This document shows, piece by piece, positions 54,740 through 63,899 of a DNA stretch of 64,000 bases; within the stretch, counting starts at the first letter, position 1, and every line of letters starts with the position of its first letter. A program made the translations under genes and the position numbers. The stretch is from Cupriavidus basilensis. GTDB taxonomy: Bacteria; Pseudomonadota; Gammaproteobacteria; Burkholderiales; Burkholderiaceae. Where the stretch lies: contig NZ_CP062804.1 of assembly GCF_008801925.2 (NCBI RefSeq), positions 1,550,001-1,614,000 on the forward strand, given 5' to 3'. Below the pieces are notes generated by a model that was not told where the DNA came from, ran no database searches, and saw nothing but the letters and a program-made list of their open reading frames with translations.

Positions 54740-55588
54740 ATGCATATCGAACCGCTGACGTGCGCCATCGGTGCCGAGCTCGTGAACGTGGACCTGGCAG
54801 ATGCCGTGCATGACGACGGGCTGTTCGCCGAGATCAGGGCCGCGCTGCTCAAGCACAAGGTGCTGTTCCTGCGCGACCAGGACATCACGCGCGCCGCGCA
54901 TGTGGGCTTCGCGCGCCGCTTTGGCGAGCTCGAGGACCACCCCGTGGTCGGCAGCGACCCGGATCACCCGGGCCTGGTGCGCATCTACAAATCGCCGGAG
55001 GCTCCCAACGACCGTTACGAGAACGGCTGGCACTGCGACGCGACCTGGCGCGAGACGCCGCCAATGGGCTGTGTGCTGCGCTGCGTGGAATGCCCGCCGG
55101 TGGGCGGCGACACCATGTGGGCCAACATGGCGCTGGCCTACGAGAAGCTGCCCGACGAGGTAAAGCGCCAGATCGCCGGCCTGCGTGCGCGGCACAGCAT
55201 CGAAGCCACGTTCGGTGCGGCCATGCCGACTGAGAAACGCCTGGCACTCAAGGCCCAGTACCCGGATGCCGAGCATCCCGTGGTGCGCACCCATCCCGAG
55301 ACCGGCGAGAAGGTGCTGTTCGTCAACGGCTTCGCCACCCATTTCACGAACTTCCACACAGCGGCCAACGTGCGCTACGGCCAGGACTTCACCCAAGGCG
55401 GATCGGCGCTCTTGCAGTACCTGATCGGCCAGGCCTTGATCCCCGAGTATCAGGTGCGCTGGCGCTGGAAGCCAAACAGCATTGCCATCTGGGACAACCG
55501 CTCGACGCAGCACTATGCCGTGATGGACTACCCGCCCTGCCATCGCAAGATGGAGCGCGCCGGCATCATCGGCGACAAGGTGTTCTGA
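54740..55588 (+). CDS. TauD/TfdA-family Fe(II)/2-oxoglutarate dioxygenase
   Basis: 282 residues from the ATG at 54740, 14 nt after AAGGAG. Iron ligands H98 and D100 in NGWHCDATW and H258 in STQHYAVMDY, with a 2-oxoglutarate-binding Arg (R269 or R273). N-terminus IEPLTCAIGAELVNVDLAD matches the family. Substrates in this family include taurine, 2,4-D-type ethers and alkylsulfates. Here it stands next to a DUF849 cleavage enzyme. Confidence 0.9.
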   Translation: MHIEPLTCAIGAELVNVDLADAVHDDGLFAEIRAALLKHKVLFLRDQDITRAAHVGFARRFGELEDHPVVGSDPDHPGLVRIYKSPEAPNDRYENGWHCDATWRETPPMGCVLRCVECPPVGGDTMWANMALAYEKLPDEVKRQIAGLRARHSIEATFGAAMPTEKRLALKAQYPDAEHPVVRTHPETGEKVLFVNGFATHFTNFHTAANVRYGQDFTQGGSALLQYLIGQALIPEYQVRWRWKPNSIAIWDNRSTQHYAVMDYPPCHRKMERAGIIGDKVF

Positions 55589-55654
55589 CCTGGCGCTCTG
55601 ACCCTCACTCCCGCCAACCCTATCCCCTTTCTTCCTTCCCCCTGGAGACACGCC

Positions 55655-56713
55655 ATGAACTTTCTCGACGGACACCTGTTCCCCGAAAACCAGCAGCCGC
55701 TCATCATCACGGCCGCGCCCTACGCGCCGTCCTATGTCCCTTCTGACTTTCCCGAGGACATCCCGGTGACGATGGAGGCGCAGATCCAGAAGGCCGTGGA
55801 CTGCTACAACGCGGGTGCCACGGTGCTGCACCTGCACGTACGCGAACTCGATGGCCGCGGCTCCAAGCGGCTGTCCAAATTCAACGAACTGGTTGCCGGC
55901 GTGCGCAAGGCCGTGCCCGAGATGATCATCCAGGTGGGTGGTTCGATCTCCTTTGCGCCAGAGACCGATGGCGCTGCCGCCAAGTGGCTCTCGGATGATA
56001 CGCGCCACATGCTGGCCGATCTCGACCCCAAGCCCGACCAGGTCACGGTGACCGTGAACACCTCGCAGATGAATGTGCTGGAGCACTTCGACTACGAAGA
56101 CCTGCGTGGCACGTCGATGGAAGATCCGGCCACCTTCCAGGCTTACAAGGAAATGACGGTGCCCTCGCAGCCAGGCTGGGTCGAGGAGCACATCCGCCGC
56201 CTGTCGGCTGCCGGCATCCAGAGCGCCTTCCAGTGCTACAACATCAACAGCTTCGAGTCGGTCGAGCGCCTGATGCGCAGGGGCATCTACAAGGGCCCGC
56301 TGGTCATGAACTGGGTGGCCATCAGCGGCGGCATGGACGCGCCCAACATCTACAACATGGCCAACATCGTGCGCGCCGTGCCCGATGGCGCAGTGCTGAC
56401 GGTGGAAAGCTCCGTGCTCAACGTGCTGCCGATCAACATGATGGGCATCGCCATGGGCCTGCATGTGCGCTGCGGCATCGAGGACAACCTCTGGAACCAG
56501 CAGCGCTCCAGCAAGTTCAGCACGGTCCAGCAGATCGAGCAACTGGTGCGCATTTCACGTGAGTTCGGCCGCCCGATCGCCACCGCACAGCAGGCGCGCG
56601 AGATTTCCAAGATTGGCGTGTTCTACGACACCGTGGAAGAGTCCCTGGCCGCCAATGGCTTCGCGCCCAACCGCATCGGTCGCCAGCAGGGCCACCTGCG
56701 CAAGGTCGCCTGA
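55655..56713 (+). CDS. beta-keto acid cleavage enzyme (BKACE, DUF849)
   Basis: 352 residues. BKACE proteins cleave beta-keto acids with acetyl-CoA; known cases act on 3-keto-5-aminohexanoate (lysine fermentation) and dehydrocarnitine. Features: LIITAAPYAPSY..., HLHVRELDGRGSKRLSKFNELVAGVRK (zinc site histidines H-L-H), GGSISFAPETDGAAAKWLSDD, NWVAISGGMDAPN, and HVRCGIEDNLWN. The combination with TauD, quinone oxidoreductase and hydrolase points to a degradation pathway whose substrate is not defined. Confidence 0.88.
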   Translation: MNFLDGHLFPENQQPLIITAAPYAPSYVPSDFPEDIPVTMEAQIQKAVDCYNAGATVLHLHVRELDGRGSKRLSKFNELVAGVRKAVPEMIIQVGGSISFAPETDGAAAKWLSDDTRHMLADLDPKPDQVTVTVNTSQMNVLEHFDYEDLRGTSMEDPATFQAYKEMTVPSQPGWVEEHIRRLSAAGIQSAFQCYNINSFESVERLMRRGIYKGPLVMNWVAISGGMDAPNIYNMANIVRAVPDGAVLTVESSVLNVLPINMMGIAMGLHVRCGIEDNLWNQQRSSKFSTVQQIEQLVRISREFGRPIATAQQAREISKIGVFYDTVEESLAANGFAPNRIGRQQGHLRKVA

Positions 56714-56783
56714 GCGCGGCCACGCCCTGGCTCAACTGAGTCGGCGGCGCAAAGCACAACAGAACATAGACAGGAAGACAAGC

Positions 56784-57755
56784 ATGTCAAAAGCCATTCG
56801 CTTCTACGAAACCGGCGGCCCGGAAGTGCTGAAGTTCGAGGACGTCGAGGTCGGCGAGCCCGGCCCCGGCGAGGCCCGTGTGCGCCACAGCTACATCGCG
56901 CTGAACTTTATCGATATCTATTTCCGCACCGGCCGCTACCCGCTGCCGCTGCCCAACGGGCTGGGCTCCGATGCGGTCGGTGTGGTCGAGGCCGTGGGTT
57001 CCGGGGTGACGGACATCCGTGTGGGTGACCGCGTCGGCTACCTGGTCGGTCCGCAGGGCGCTTACTCCCAGGTGCGCGTGATGCCGGCCGCGGTGCTGAT
57101 CCCGCTGCCCGAAGGCATATCCGAGCGCACCGCCGCCACGCTGATGATGAAGGGCATGACGGCGCAATACCTGTTCCGTCAGGTCTACCCGCTCCAGGGT
57201 GGCGAAACCATCCTCTACCACGCGGCTGCGGGTGGCGTGGGGTTGATCGCCTGCCAGTGGGCGCGGGCGATGGGCGTCACCATGATCGGAACCGTGAGTA
57301 CCGACGAGAAGGCCGCGATCGCCAAGGCCAACGGTTGTGCGCACACCATCGTGACCTCGCGCGAGAACATCGTGCAGCGCGTCAAGGAGATCACCGATGG
57401 CAAGGGGGTTCCGGTGGTCTATGACTCGGTGGGCAAGGACACGCTGGAAGCCTCCCTGGACTGCCTGCAGCCGCGCGGTTCGCTGGTCAGCAACGGCACC
57501 TCGTCGGGCGCGGTGATCGTCGACTCGCAGATGCTGGCCGTGAAGGGCTCGATCTGGTTCACGCGGCCCGCCATGATGCACTATATCCAGCCGCGCGCGC
57601 ACATGCTGGACATGGCCAAGGAACTGTTCGACCACGTGCTGGCCGGGCGCATCGCGAGCGAACCCCAGCAGACCTTTGCCCTGGCCGATGCCGCCGATGC
57701 GCACCGGGCTCTCGAGTCGCGAAAGACAGTGGGCTCCACCGTCCTGGTGCCCTGA
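56784..57755 (+). CDS. zinc-independent quinone oxidoreductase (QorA-like)
   Basis: 323 residues, ATG at 56784 after AGGAAG. Medium-chain dehydrogenase without zinc ligands: IRFYETGGPEVLKFEDVEVGEPGPGEARVRHSYIALNFIDIYFRTG (pieces), then NADPH-binding HAAAGGVGLIACQWARAMG. Reduces quinone-like or enone compounds. 70 bp after the BKACE gene, part of the same operon. The last 50 bp of the following gap contain the hydrolase relic. Confidence 0.88.
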   Translation: MSKAIRFYETGGPEVLKFEDVEVGEPGPGEARVRHSYIALNFIDIYFRTGRYPLPLPNGLGSDAVGVVEAVGSGVTDIRVGDRVGYLVGPQGAYSQVRVMPAAVLIPLPEGISERTAATLMMKGMTAQYLFRQVYPLQGGETILYHAAAGGVGLIACQWARAMGVTMIGTVSTDEKAAIAKANGCAHTIVTSRENIVQRVKEITDGKGVPVVYDSVGKDTLEASLDCLQPRGSLVSNGTSSGAVIVDSQMLAVKGSIWFTRPAMMHYIQPRAHMLDMAKELFDHVLAGRIASEPQQTFALADAADAHRALESRKTVGSTVLVP

Positions 57756-57780
57756 CAGGGCATTGTCACGTTGCGCGAAG

Positions 57781-57850
57781 CGCACGCGGCAAGCAGAAAG
57801 AACGCATTGCTGGCGTGCCCGGCTGACTTTGAACGCACCATGCCGGAAGG
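57781..57850 (+). pseudogene. relic of an RBBP9-like hydrolase gene
   Basis: 70 bp match 54241-54310 inside the hydrolase gene at about 81% (57 of 70 positions by eye), with the block TGACTTTGAACGC.CCATGCCGGAAGG nearly intact. It codes ALLACPADFERTMPEG, against ALLACPPDFERPMPEG in the intact gene. It lacks start, catalytic serine and stop, and lies just before the MFS gene. It looks like the remainder of a second copy of the hydrolase gene. Confidence 0.8.
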
Positions 57851-57938
57851 CTGCCGGCAATGTCAGTCGCACGTAGCAGACTATGCAAGCATCAGAGGTG
57901 GCTCTCAATGCAAGAGCCAACCCACTATGGAGACACGC

Positions 57939-59273
57939 ATGAACCCGCACATCCCGCATTCCGGACCCGATGATCGCGACGACTATCTGGTCGGCCGGTC
58001 CAGAGCCTGGTTTGCCTTTGCCATGACCTTTGCGCTGATGCTGTTCGACTACATCGACCGGCAGGTCATTGTCTCGTTGTTTCCCCACTTGAAGGCAGAG
58101 TGGAGCTTGTCGGACAAGCAGCTTGGCGCACTGGTGTCGATCATCTCGATCGTTGTCGCACTAGGCGGCCTGCCCGTTGCTCTTCTGGCCGATCGGATGA
58201 GCCGGGTCAAGAGTGTCGCCGTGATGGCAACGGTATGGAGCGTAGCGACCATCTCATGCATGTTTACCCGCAACTACAGTCAGCTATTTGCCGCGCGCGC
58301 CATGGTCGGCGTTGGCGAAAGCGGCTATGGTTCCGTCGGTGCGGCGCTGATTGCAAGCTTGTTCCCCAAGCGCATGCGCTCCATGTTGCTGGGAGCGTTC
58401 TTTGCCGCCGGCTCCATTGGCGCGGTCCTCGGCGTCATGCTGGGTGGCGTGATAGCCCAGCGCTGGGGCTGGCAGGCTGCGTTCGGCGTGGTGGGTTTCC
58501 CGGGCCTGGCAATCGCGCTGCTGTACCTGTTCGTGCCTGACTACAAGACCGTGGAACTGACATCCCGGCTGCACAAGGCGAAGGAATCACCATGGAACTT
58601 CATCAGGCACGTCGCAAGCGCGTTGTCTGACTCGCGTACGGTTTGGTCGACCTGCGTCGGCGCAGCGTTCCAGCTCATCGTGGTGTCTACCGTCTGGGCC
58701 TGGCTCCCCAGCTACTTCAACCGGTTCCACGGCGCGGCCCCGGATGTTGCCGCCAGGCAGGCGGCGCTGATCGTGTTGTGCGGCGCGCTGGGGGCCTTCG
58801 TCTGGGGTCTCGTGGTGGACAGGGCGGCTGCACGCCGGCCACGCAACAAGCCTCTCGCCGTGGCCTTCCTGTGCGTGGCGACCCTGCTGGTTTTCGTTGC
58901 AGCCTTTACCGTTGCGATGCCAGCCGGCCAGCAGTTCCTGCTCATTGCGTTCGGCGGTTTCCTGATGACGTGTACGGTAGGGCCGGCGGCGGGTATTGTG
59001 CTCGACGTCGTTCACCCGGGCGTGCGTTCCACCGGCGCCGCACTACTGTCGCTCTTTCAGAACATGTTTGGCCTTGCGGTTGGGCCTTTCGTCGGGGGGG
59101 CGATTTCTGATGCCCTTGGCCTGCAGACGGCCCTTGCGGTGATGCCGGCATTCGGCTTGGTTGCCGCCGCATGTTTCCTTTTGGCGGCGCGCCAGTATGA
59201 ATCGGATCTGCATCGGGCCGACAACCGCCTGCAGGCTTACAACGAAGTACCGCTCGCATCCGCATCCGCCTGA
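57939..59273 (+). CDS. MFS transporter (aromatic-acid/organic-acid type)
   Basis: 444 residues from the ATG at 57939 (GGAG 9 nt upstream). Twelve hydrophobic segments; the MFS loop 2-3 motif is GLPVALLADRMSRVKSVAVMATVWS, and VGVGESGYGSVGAALIASLFPKRMRS follows. The N-terminus reads YLVGRSRAWFAFAMTFALMLFDYIDRQVIVSLFPHLK. Probably imports the substrate of the operon. It ends convergent to the efflux operon. Confidence 0.85.
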   Translation: MNPHIPHSGPDDRDDYLVGRSRAWFAFAMTFALMLFDYIDRQVIVSLFPHLKAEWSLSDKQLGALVSIISIVVALGGLPVALLADRMSRVKSVAVMATVWSVATISCMFTRNYSQLFAARAMVGVGESGYGSVGAALIASLFPKRMRSMLLGAFFAAGSIGAVLGVMLGGVIAQRWGWQAAFGVVGFPGLAIALLYLFVPDYKTVELTSRLHKAKESPWNFIRHVASALSDSRTVWSTCVGAAFQLIVVSTVWAWLPSYFNRFHGAAPDVAARQAALIVLCGALGAFVWGLVVDRAAARRPRNKPLAVAFLCVATLLVFVAAFTVAMPAGQQFLLIAFGGFLMTCTVGPAAGIVLDVVHPGVRSTGAALLSLFQNMFGLAVGPFVGGAISDALGLQTALAVMPAFGLVAAACFLLAARQYESDLHRADNRLQAYNEVPLASASA

Positions 59274-59316
59274 TTGGTTTTGGAAGCACAGGCGGACGCA
59301 GCCGGATTCGGGTGGC

Positions 59317-60855
59317 TCAACGCGTCGAGCCGATCGCCCCGGTCGCGAGCGCCAGCGTGGCGGCGGCGGCCAGCGCGCCGCTGTACGCATCGGTCGACGC
59401 GTTCCATGCCAGCAGCAACTGGTTCTGCGCCAGGTTGGCATCGGTGACCGATCCCACGCCCTTGCTGTATGCGGCAAAGGCCGCGTTGTAGGTGACCTGG
59501 GCCGCGTCGGCCAGCGCCTTGGCCGCGTCATACGCCGCCAGGCTCGATTCGAGCGCGCTCTGGCTGACTACCACTTGCCGCACCGATTCTTCCTTGGCGC
59601 GCGTCAGCCGGGCCGATGCGCTGTCGACGTCATTGCGCGACTGCGCGACTACCGCCGAGCGCACCCCACCGTCGTAAATGGGCACGGTAACGCCAAGGAA
59701 TACGCTGGCGCCGTAGCGATAGCCGTTGAGGTTCAGCGTCGGCGGCTGCTGGCCGATTGGCGGAATCGCCGAGATGGACGATCCACCCGAGGCATATGAC
59801 GTGTACGCGGACAGGAACACCTTAGGCAGGAACGCCGCCTCGGCTGCCTTGACCTTGGCCTGGCTGGCGCGCTCGACCGCATAGGCGCTCAGCACGTCGG
59901 GCCGCTGCGCGATCGCGCTTTCGACGATCTGCTCGATGGAGCCACGCAAGGCGGGCGACAAGGGCCGCACGGGCATTTCGGCGATGCGTGGCTTCGACAG
60001 CGGCGAGATACCGATGGCCGTGAGCAGGGCCAGATACGCGTCGGTCTCGGCGCCCTGTGCTTGCACCATCGCAAGGTTGGTCTGCGCACGGTTCTGGGTG
60101 GCCTGGGCCACCTCCACGACCGTGCCGATGCCGCGCTGGTAGCGGGCTTTGGCGGCCGCGAGCACGGCATCGGCGTTGGTCATGGCCTGCTGCACCGTGC
60201 CGCCGCGCGACCGCGCAGCCTGATAGCGGTAGAACGCCACGCTGACATCGTGCACGATGCGCTGGTGAACGGCCGTGAACGCAATATTGACGGCGATCGA
60301 AGTTTGTTCCGCGGCATCGACAATCCCCGCGCGTTCACCGAAATCGAACAGCAGCCATTGCAGCGACAGAACCGACACCGCGCCGTGGTTGGATGTGTTC
60401 GTGCCGGCCGCTCCCAGGGGCGTGCTGGTGGACAGATGCCCGTTCTGGTAGCCGCCCATGGCCGCTGCCGAGATGTGCGGCAGGTAGCTGGCCTTGGCGA
60501 TGCCCGCGGCCAGCGCCGCATTGCGCGCGTCGTTCCACGCGATGCGCGTCAGCGGGTTGGCTGACTCGGCCATGTCGATCAGTTCCGGCAGCGAGTACGC
60601 GTGCGCCGGATCAAGCGCGGGCGGCGGTGCGATCGACGCCAGCGCAGAATTGGCGGGCAGCGTGTAGTCGGAAGGCCCTGGCGCGGGTGCGGCCCTGGCT
60701 GCGGCGCCGGGCACGATGTCTCCGGATGCCGTGGTGGCGGGCTGCCACGGCCGATCGGCTTGCGCAGGCGCGAGATTCAGCGACGACGTGGCACAACCGG
60801 CCAGCGTCGCGGCAATCAGCGATAGCGGAATCACCAGCGAATCACATTTGCGCAT
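59317..60855 (-). CDS. NodT-type outer-membrane factor lipoprotein
   Basis: 512 residues from the ATG at 60855; lipobox LAGC (Cys near residue 20). TolC-like repeats: SLPELIDMAESANPLTRIAWNDARNAALAAGIAKASYLPHISA (pieces) and ASARLTRAKEESVRQVVVSQSALESSLAAYDAAKALADAAQVTYNAAFAAYSKGVGSVTD. It forms the outer-membrane channel of a tripartite pump. The start overlaps the pump gene end by 14 bp, so this is the last gene of the efflux operon. Confidence 0.88.
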   Translation of the reverse strand: MRKCDSLVIPLSLIAATLAGCATSSLNLAPAQADRPWQPATTASGDIVPGAAARAAPAPGPSDYTLPANSALASIAPPPALDPAHAYSLPELIDMAESANPLTRIAWNDARNAALAAGIAKASYLPHISAAAMGGYQNGHLSTSTPLGAAGTNTSNHGAVSVLSLQWLLFDFGERAGIVDAAEQTSIAVNIAFTAVHQRIVHDVSVAFYRYQAARSRGGTVQQAMTNADAVLAAAKARYQRGIGTVVEVAQATQNRAQTNLAMVQAQGAETDAYLALLTAIGISPLSKPRIAEMPVRPLSPALRGSIEQIVESAIAQRPDVLSAYAVERASQAKVKAAEAAFLPKVFLSAYTSYASGGSSISAIPPIGQQPPTLNLNGYRYGASVFLGVTVPIYDGGVRSAVVAQSRNDVDSASARLTRAKEESVRQVVVSQSALESSLAAYDAAKALADAAQVTYNAAFAAYSKGVGSVTDANLAQNQLLLAWNASTDAYSGALAAAATLALATGAIGSTR

Positions 60856-62869
60856 GGATTGGGCAAGGGTGGGCCGTCTGCGTGGCGTCGGCAACGGAGG
60901 CGGTCAGGCGTTTGTCGATGAGGGCCAGCAAGGCGGTGCGGGCCGCGCCGTCGGGACCGGCGGCGTCAATGGCCTCGGTGGAGGCATTGGTCGCCTCAGT
61001 GGCCTCAGTGGCGTGGGCGGGCTGCACCGGGTGCTGCGCCGTATCGTGGGCCCGCAGCGTGCGAAGCCGCTGCGTGAGGTCAGGGTCGCCGGGGAACCGC
61101 TCGGCGAACAGGAACGCCGGACCGGCAATCGCGTCGAGCGAGCGCAGGCGCCGCTCGCGGTCTTCGACCCACTCGGGCGCTGGGCCCACGGACGCAGGCT
61201 CGTAGCGCGCGAGGATCAGGTCTTGCGCGATATCGCCCTGCAAGGCCAGCGCAGCCGTGGCATGCCCGCGCCGGTCGTCGGGCCGCCTGGCATGCGCCAG
61301 TTGCTGCCATTGCTCGACCAGCCGGCCCAGCGCCGCTTCGATGCGCGCGGCAATACTGACCGGCCAGATACGCGTGAACACCAGGTAGACCATCAGGTTG
61401 CCAAGCATGATGCCGATGACCCGGTCACGCGCGATGGTCAGGTCAAAGCCTGGGCCCGCGCCCTGGATGACACACAGGTAGAACGCGAACGCGATCTGGA
61501 AGCCCGCGTAGGCGATGCGCGCAGAGCCTTGCGCAACCCAGGCAGATATCCACGAGCCCGCGAAGACGAGCAACATGAGCCCGCCCACCGACGACAGCGA
61601 AGGCACGACATACACGAGGGCAGCCGTGCCGATGACCGCGCCGGCCAGGCAGCCGGCCAACCGCAGCGAGAGCTTCTCCACGGTCTCCGCGGTGGTCCCT
61701 AGCGACACGAGATAACACGTGATGAAGCAGGTATGAATGCCCGGCCAGTTGAGCTGCTGATAGAGCAGGTAGCAGAACATGGCCGCGCCGGTAGTCTTGA
61801 GCGCGTAGTGAATGTGGTCGCGATTGCTGAAGGCATCTGCGTCGAGGAAGCCGCCATGGCTGGTTGGCGGCATCGGGGGTGCCGCTGTGTCCGCCTCCGG
61901 GGGCTCGGCAAAGCCGTTGATGGCAGTGTGCAGTGCCCTGGCAAGGGCCGCCTGCGCCGGCGCAAGCTGGCTGGAGTCCGGTGGGCTCAGCCCGATTTCC
62001 ACCGGATAGCCGCCCGCATCGAGCATGCGCGCCATCGCATCAAGCGTGTCGGCGATCGGATCGGCAACCGGGGCGGGCAGGGGGGCGCCTGGCTGCCCTC
62101 GGGCGACATCGACCGCCAGCAGGATCGCCATGGTTGACGCAGCGGCATGACGCAGCGCGGCGACGTCGCTGGCATTGGCCGTGCCTTCGATCCTTGCCAG
62201 CTTCAGCCAGCCCGCCACCGGCTGAACGCCGGCGCGCAAGGCTGCGTGCAGCGCGGCGCCGTGCGGTGCCGGATCGCGCAGGCAGGCCGCCGCCACGCGC
62301 AGGCAATGGGCCAGCCGGTCGCAGGCCAGCCGGCGCGGCGGCGCCCCCAGCACCAGGTTGACCGCCACGTTCACGCCAATCGGGATCGCCACCATCAGCC
62401 AGGCATAGAGCAGGGCGCGCGTGGCGATCTCCCCGCCGGGCACCAGGCCGAGTTCGTCAAGCCCGAACCCGATGATCATGGCGATGATGGCGCCCACCGG
62501 GCGCAACTTGCTGGCCGAGGTCAGGAAGAGCAGGGCGGCTGACAGTACGGCCATGCACGCCACCCGGCGCAGTGGGTCATCGACGCTGAAATCGGCCAGC
62601 AGCATCACAAGTCCGATGATGATGCTGACCAGCACCAGCGCCGCCACGCTCATCATGATGCTGGCGGTGCGATCCGCCCGGTTGATGAAGAAGACGATAT
62701 AGGCGGAGATGGCCGCCTCCGGCGTGCCATAGATGCTGGTGACGAGCACCGTCAACGTGCAAGCCACGGCAATGCGCGTGGTGGCCGATGCGCGGCCCGG
62801 AAACGGTGCCAGCAGGGCGCCGAGATCGGCCAGCCCGAGCCGCAACTTGTCAGCGGCAGGCTGCGCCAT
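60842..62869 (-). CDS. FUSC/AaeB-like inner-membrane efflux protein
   Basis: 675 residues from the ATG at 62869 (GAG upstream). Two hydrophobic halves: TRIAVACTLTVLVTSIYGTPEAAISAYIVFFINRADRTASIMMSVAALVLV (pieces) and KTTGAAMFCYLLYQQLNWPGIHTCFITCYLVSLGTTAETVEKLSLRLAGCL. Fusaric-acid-resistance family, the aromatic carboxylate exporters (AaeB). Cytoplasmic linker in the middle with PPDSSQLAPAQAALARAL. Overlaps the adaptor gene by 20 bp. Confidence 0.88.
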   Translation of the reverse strand: MAQPAADKLRLGLADLGALLAPFPGRASATTRIAVACTLTVLVTSIYGTPEAAISAYIVFFINRADRTASIMMSVAALVLVSIIIGLVMLLADFSVDDPLRRVACMAVLSAALLFLTSASKLRPVGAIIAMIIGFGLDELGLVPGGEIATRALLYAWLMVAIPIGVNVAVNLVLGAPPRRLACDRLAHCLRVAAACLRDPAPHGAALHAALRAGVQPVAGWLKLARIEGTANASDVAALRHAAASTMAILLAVDVARGQPGAPLPAPVADPIADTLDAMARMLDAGGYPVEIGLSPPDSSQLAPAQAALARALHTAINGFAEPPEADTAAPPMPPTSHGGFLDADAFSNRDHIHYALKTTGAAMFCYLLYQQLNWPGIHTCFITCYLVSLGTTAETVEKLSLRLAGCLAGAVIGTAALVYVVPSLSSVGGLMLLVFAGSWISAWVAQGSARIAYAGFQIAFAFYLCVIQGAGPGFDLTIARDRVIGIMLGNLMVYLVFTRIWPVSIAARIEAALGRLVEQWQQLAHARRPDDRRGHATAALALQGDIAQDLILARYEPASVGPAPEWVEDRERRLRSLDAIAGPAFLFAERFPGDPDLTQRLRTLRAHDTAQHPVQPAHATEATEATNASTEAIDAAGPDGAARTALLALIDKRLTASVADATQTAHPCPIHAQM

Positions 62870-63899
62870 GCCGGATCTCGACGGTTGCACTCGCGCCCAC
62901 CCGGGCCAGCGTTTCTGGCGGCTCTTCCAGCTTGATCCGCACCGGGAATCGCTTGGCCACATGCACCCAGTTCACCGACGGCTGGACATAGGGCAGGGAA
63001 CGCGGCAGGTTCAGGCGCTCGGTATCGGTGATGCCAATGCCAATGCCCTCGACCTTGCCGCGCATGGCATGGCTGCGATCGATCATCGAATAGACCGTGG
63101 CGCAATCGCCAAGACGGATATCGGCAAGCTGGGTTTCACGGAAATTGGCGACGGCGAACCATTCGCCGGTATGGACTAGCAGGAAGAGAGACTGATTGGG
63201 AATCACGACTTCGCCGGACAGCACGGTCAGGCCGCTCACGCGGCCCTCATGCGGGGCGCGAACCACGGTGTCGTCCAGTGCCCGCTGGGCGATGGCCAGC
63301 GCCGCCTCGCGCGCTCGCACGGTCGCCGTGGCGTCGTCCTCTGTGCCCACCGCCTTTGCCGCCGCGGCACGCTGCACATTGGCCTGCTTTAGCGATACTG
63401 CCGCGTCGCGCTGCGCCACTTCGGCCTGGTCGAGCTGCTGCTTCGGCACGTAGCCATCCGCGGCCAGCGGGCGCAGACGCTCCACGGTGCGCGCGGTCAG
63501 CGCGTAGTTCTGCTCGGTGCGGGCGGTCTGCTCCGAGGCAATCGCCGCATTGGCGTGTTCGGTGGCAATCGTGCGTCTGCGCGTGCCCAGCGCAGCCTGA
63601 GCCAGTTCCAGATCGGCAGTCGCCTGGGCCACGGCTAGCCGGTATGGCACAGGATCGATCTCGAACAGCACATCGCCCTTGGCCACGTGCTGGTTCTCGC
63701 TGACAAGGATCCTCGATATCCTGCCGCCCACGGGCGAGGCCACATGCACCATGTCGGCATCGAGCCCGGCATCGTCGGAAGACGGAAACCGCACGGTGCG
63801 ATGCCAGGCAAAGATGGAGAGCAAGATGGCCAGAACTACGATCGCCAGGGCGATCAATTTCCCACGCAACGGGCTTTTGCGAACGCCAGCCATTTTCAT
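62850..63899 (-). CDS. HlyD/EmrA-type membrane-fusion adaptor
   Basis: 349 residues (M3 at 63893 alternative). N-terminal membrane anchor (KLIALAIVVLAILLSIFAWH), lipoyl half (DADMVHVASPVGGRISRILVSENQHVAKGDVLFEIDPVPYRLAV), alpha-hairpin with QTARTEQNYALTARTVERL and second lipoyl half (VVRAPHEGRVSGLTVLSGEVVIPNQ). Links the pump to the outer-membrane factor. It overlaps the upstream small gene by 4 bp. Confidence 0.9.
   Translation of the reverse strand: MKMAGVRKSPLRGKLIALAIVVLAILLSIFAWHRTVRFPSSDDAGLDADMVHVASPVGGRISRILVSENQHVAKGDVLFEIDPVPYRLAVAQATADLELAQAALGTRRRTIATEHANAAIASEQTARTEQNYALTARTVERLRPLAADGYVPKQQLDQAEVAQRDAAVSLKQANVQRAAAAKAVGTEDDATATVRAREAALAIAQRALDDTVVRAPHEGRVSGLTVLSGEVVIPNQSLFLLVHTGEWFAVANFRETQLADIRLGDCATVYSMIDRSHAMRGKVEGIGIGITDTERLNLPRSLPYVQPSVNWVHVAKRFPVRIKLEEPPETLARVGASATVEIRHGAACR

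Noticed and set aside
54506..56542. 678-codon minus-strand frame across the hydrolase, TauD and DUF849 genes
   Set aside because: It crosses three real genes and their gaps on the opposite strand; antisense shadow.
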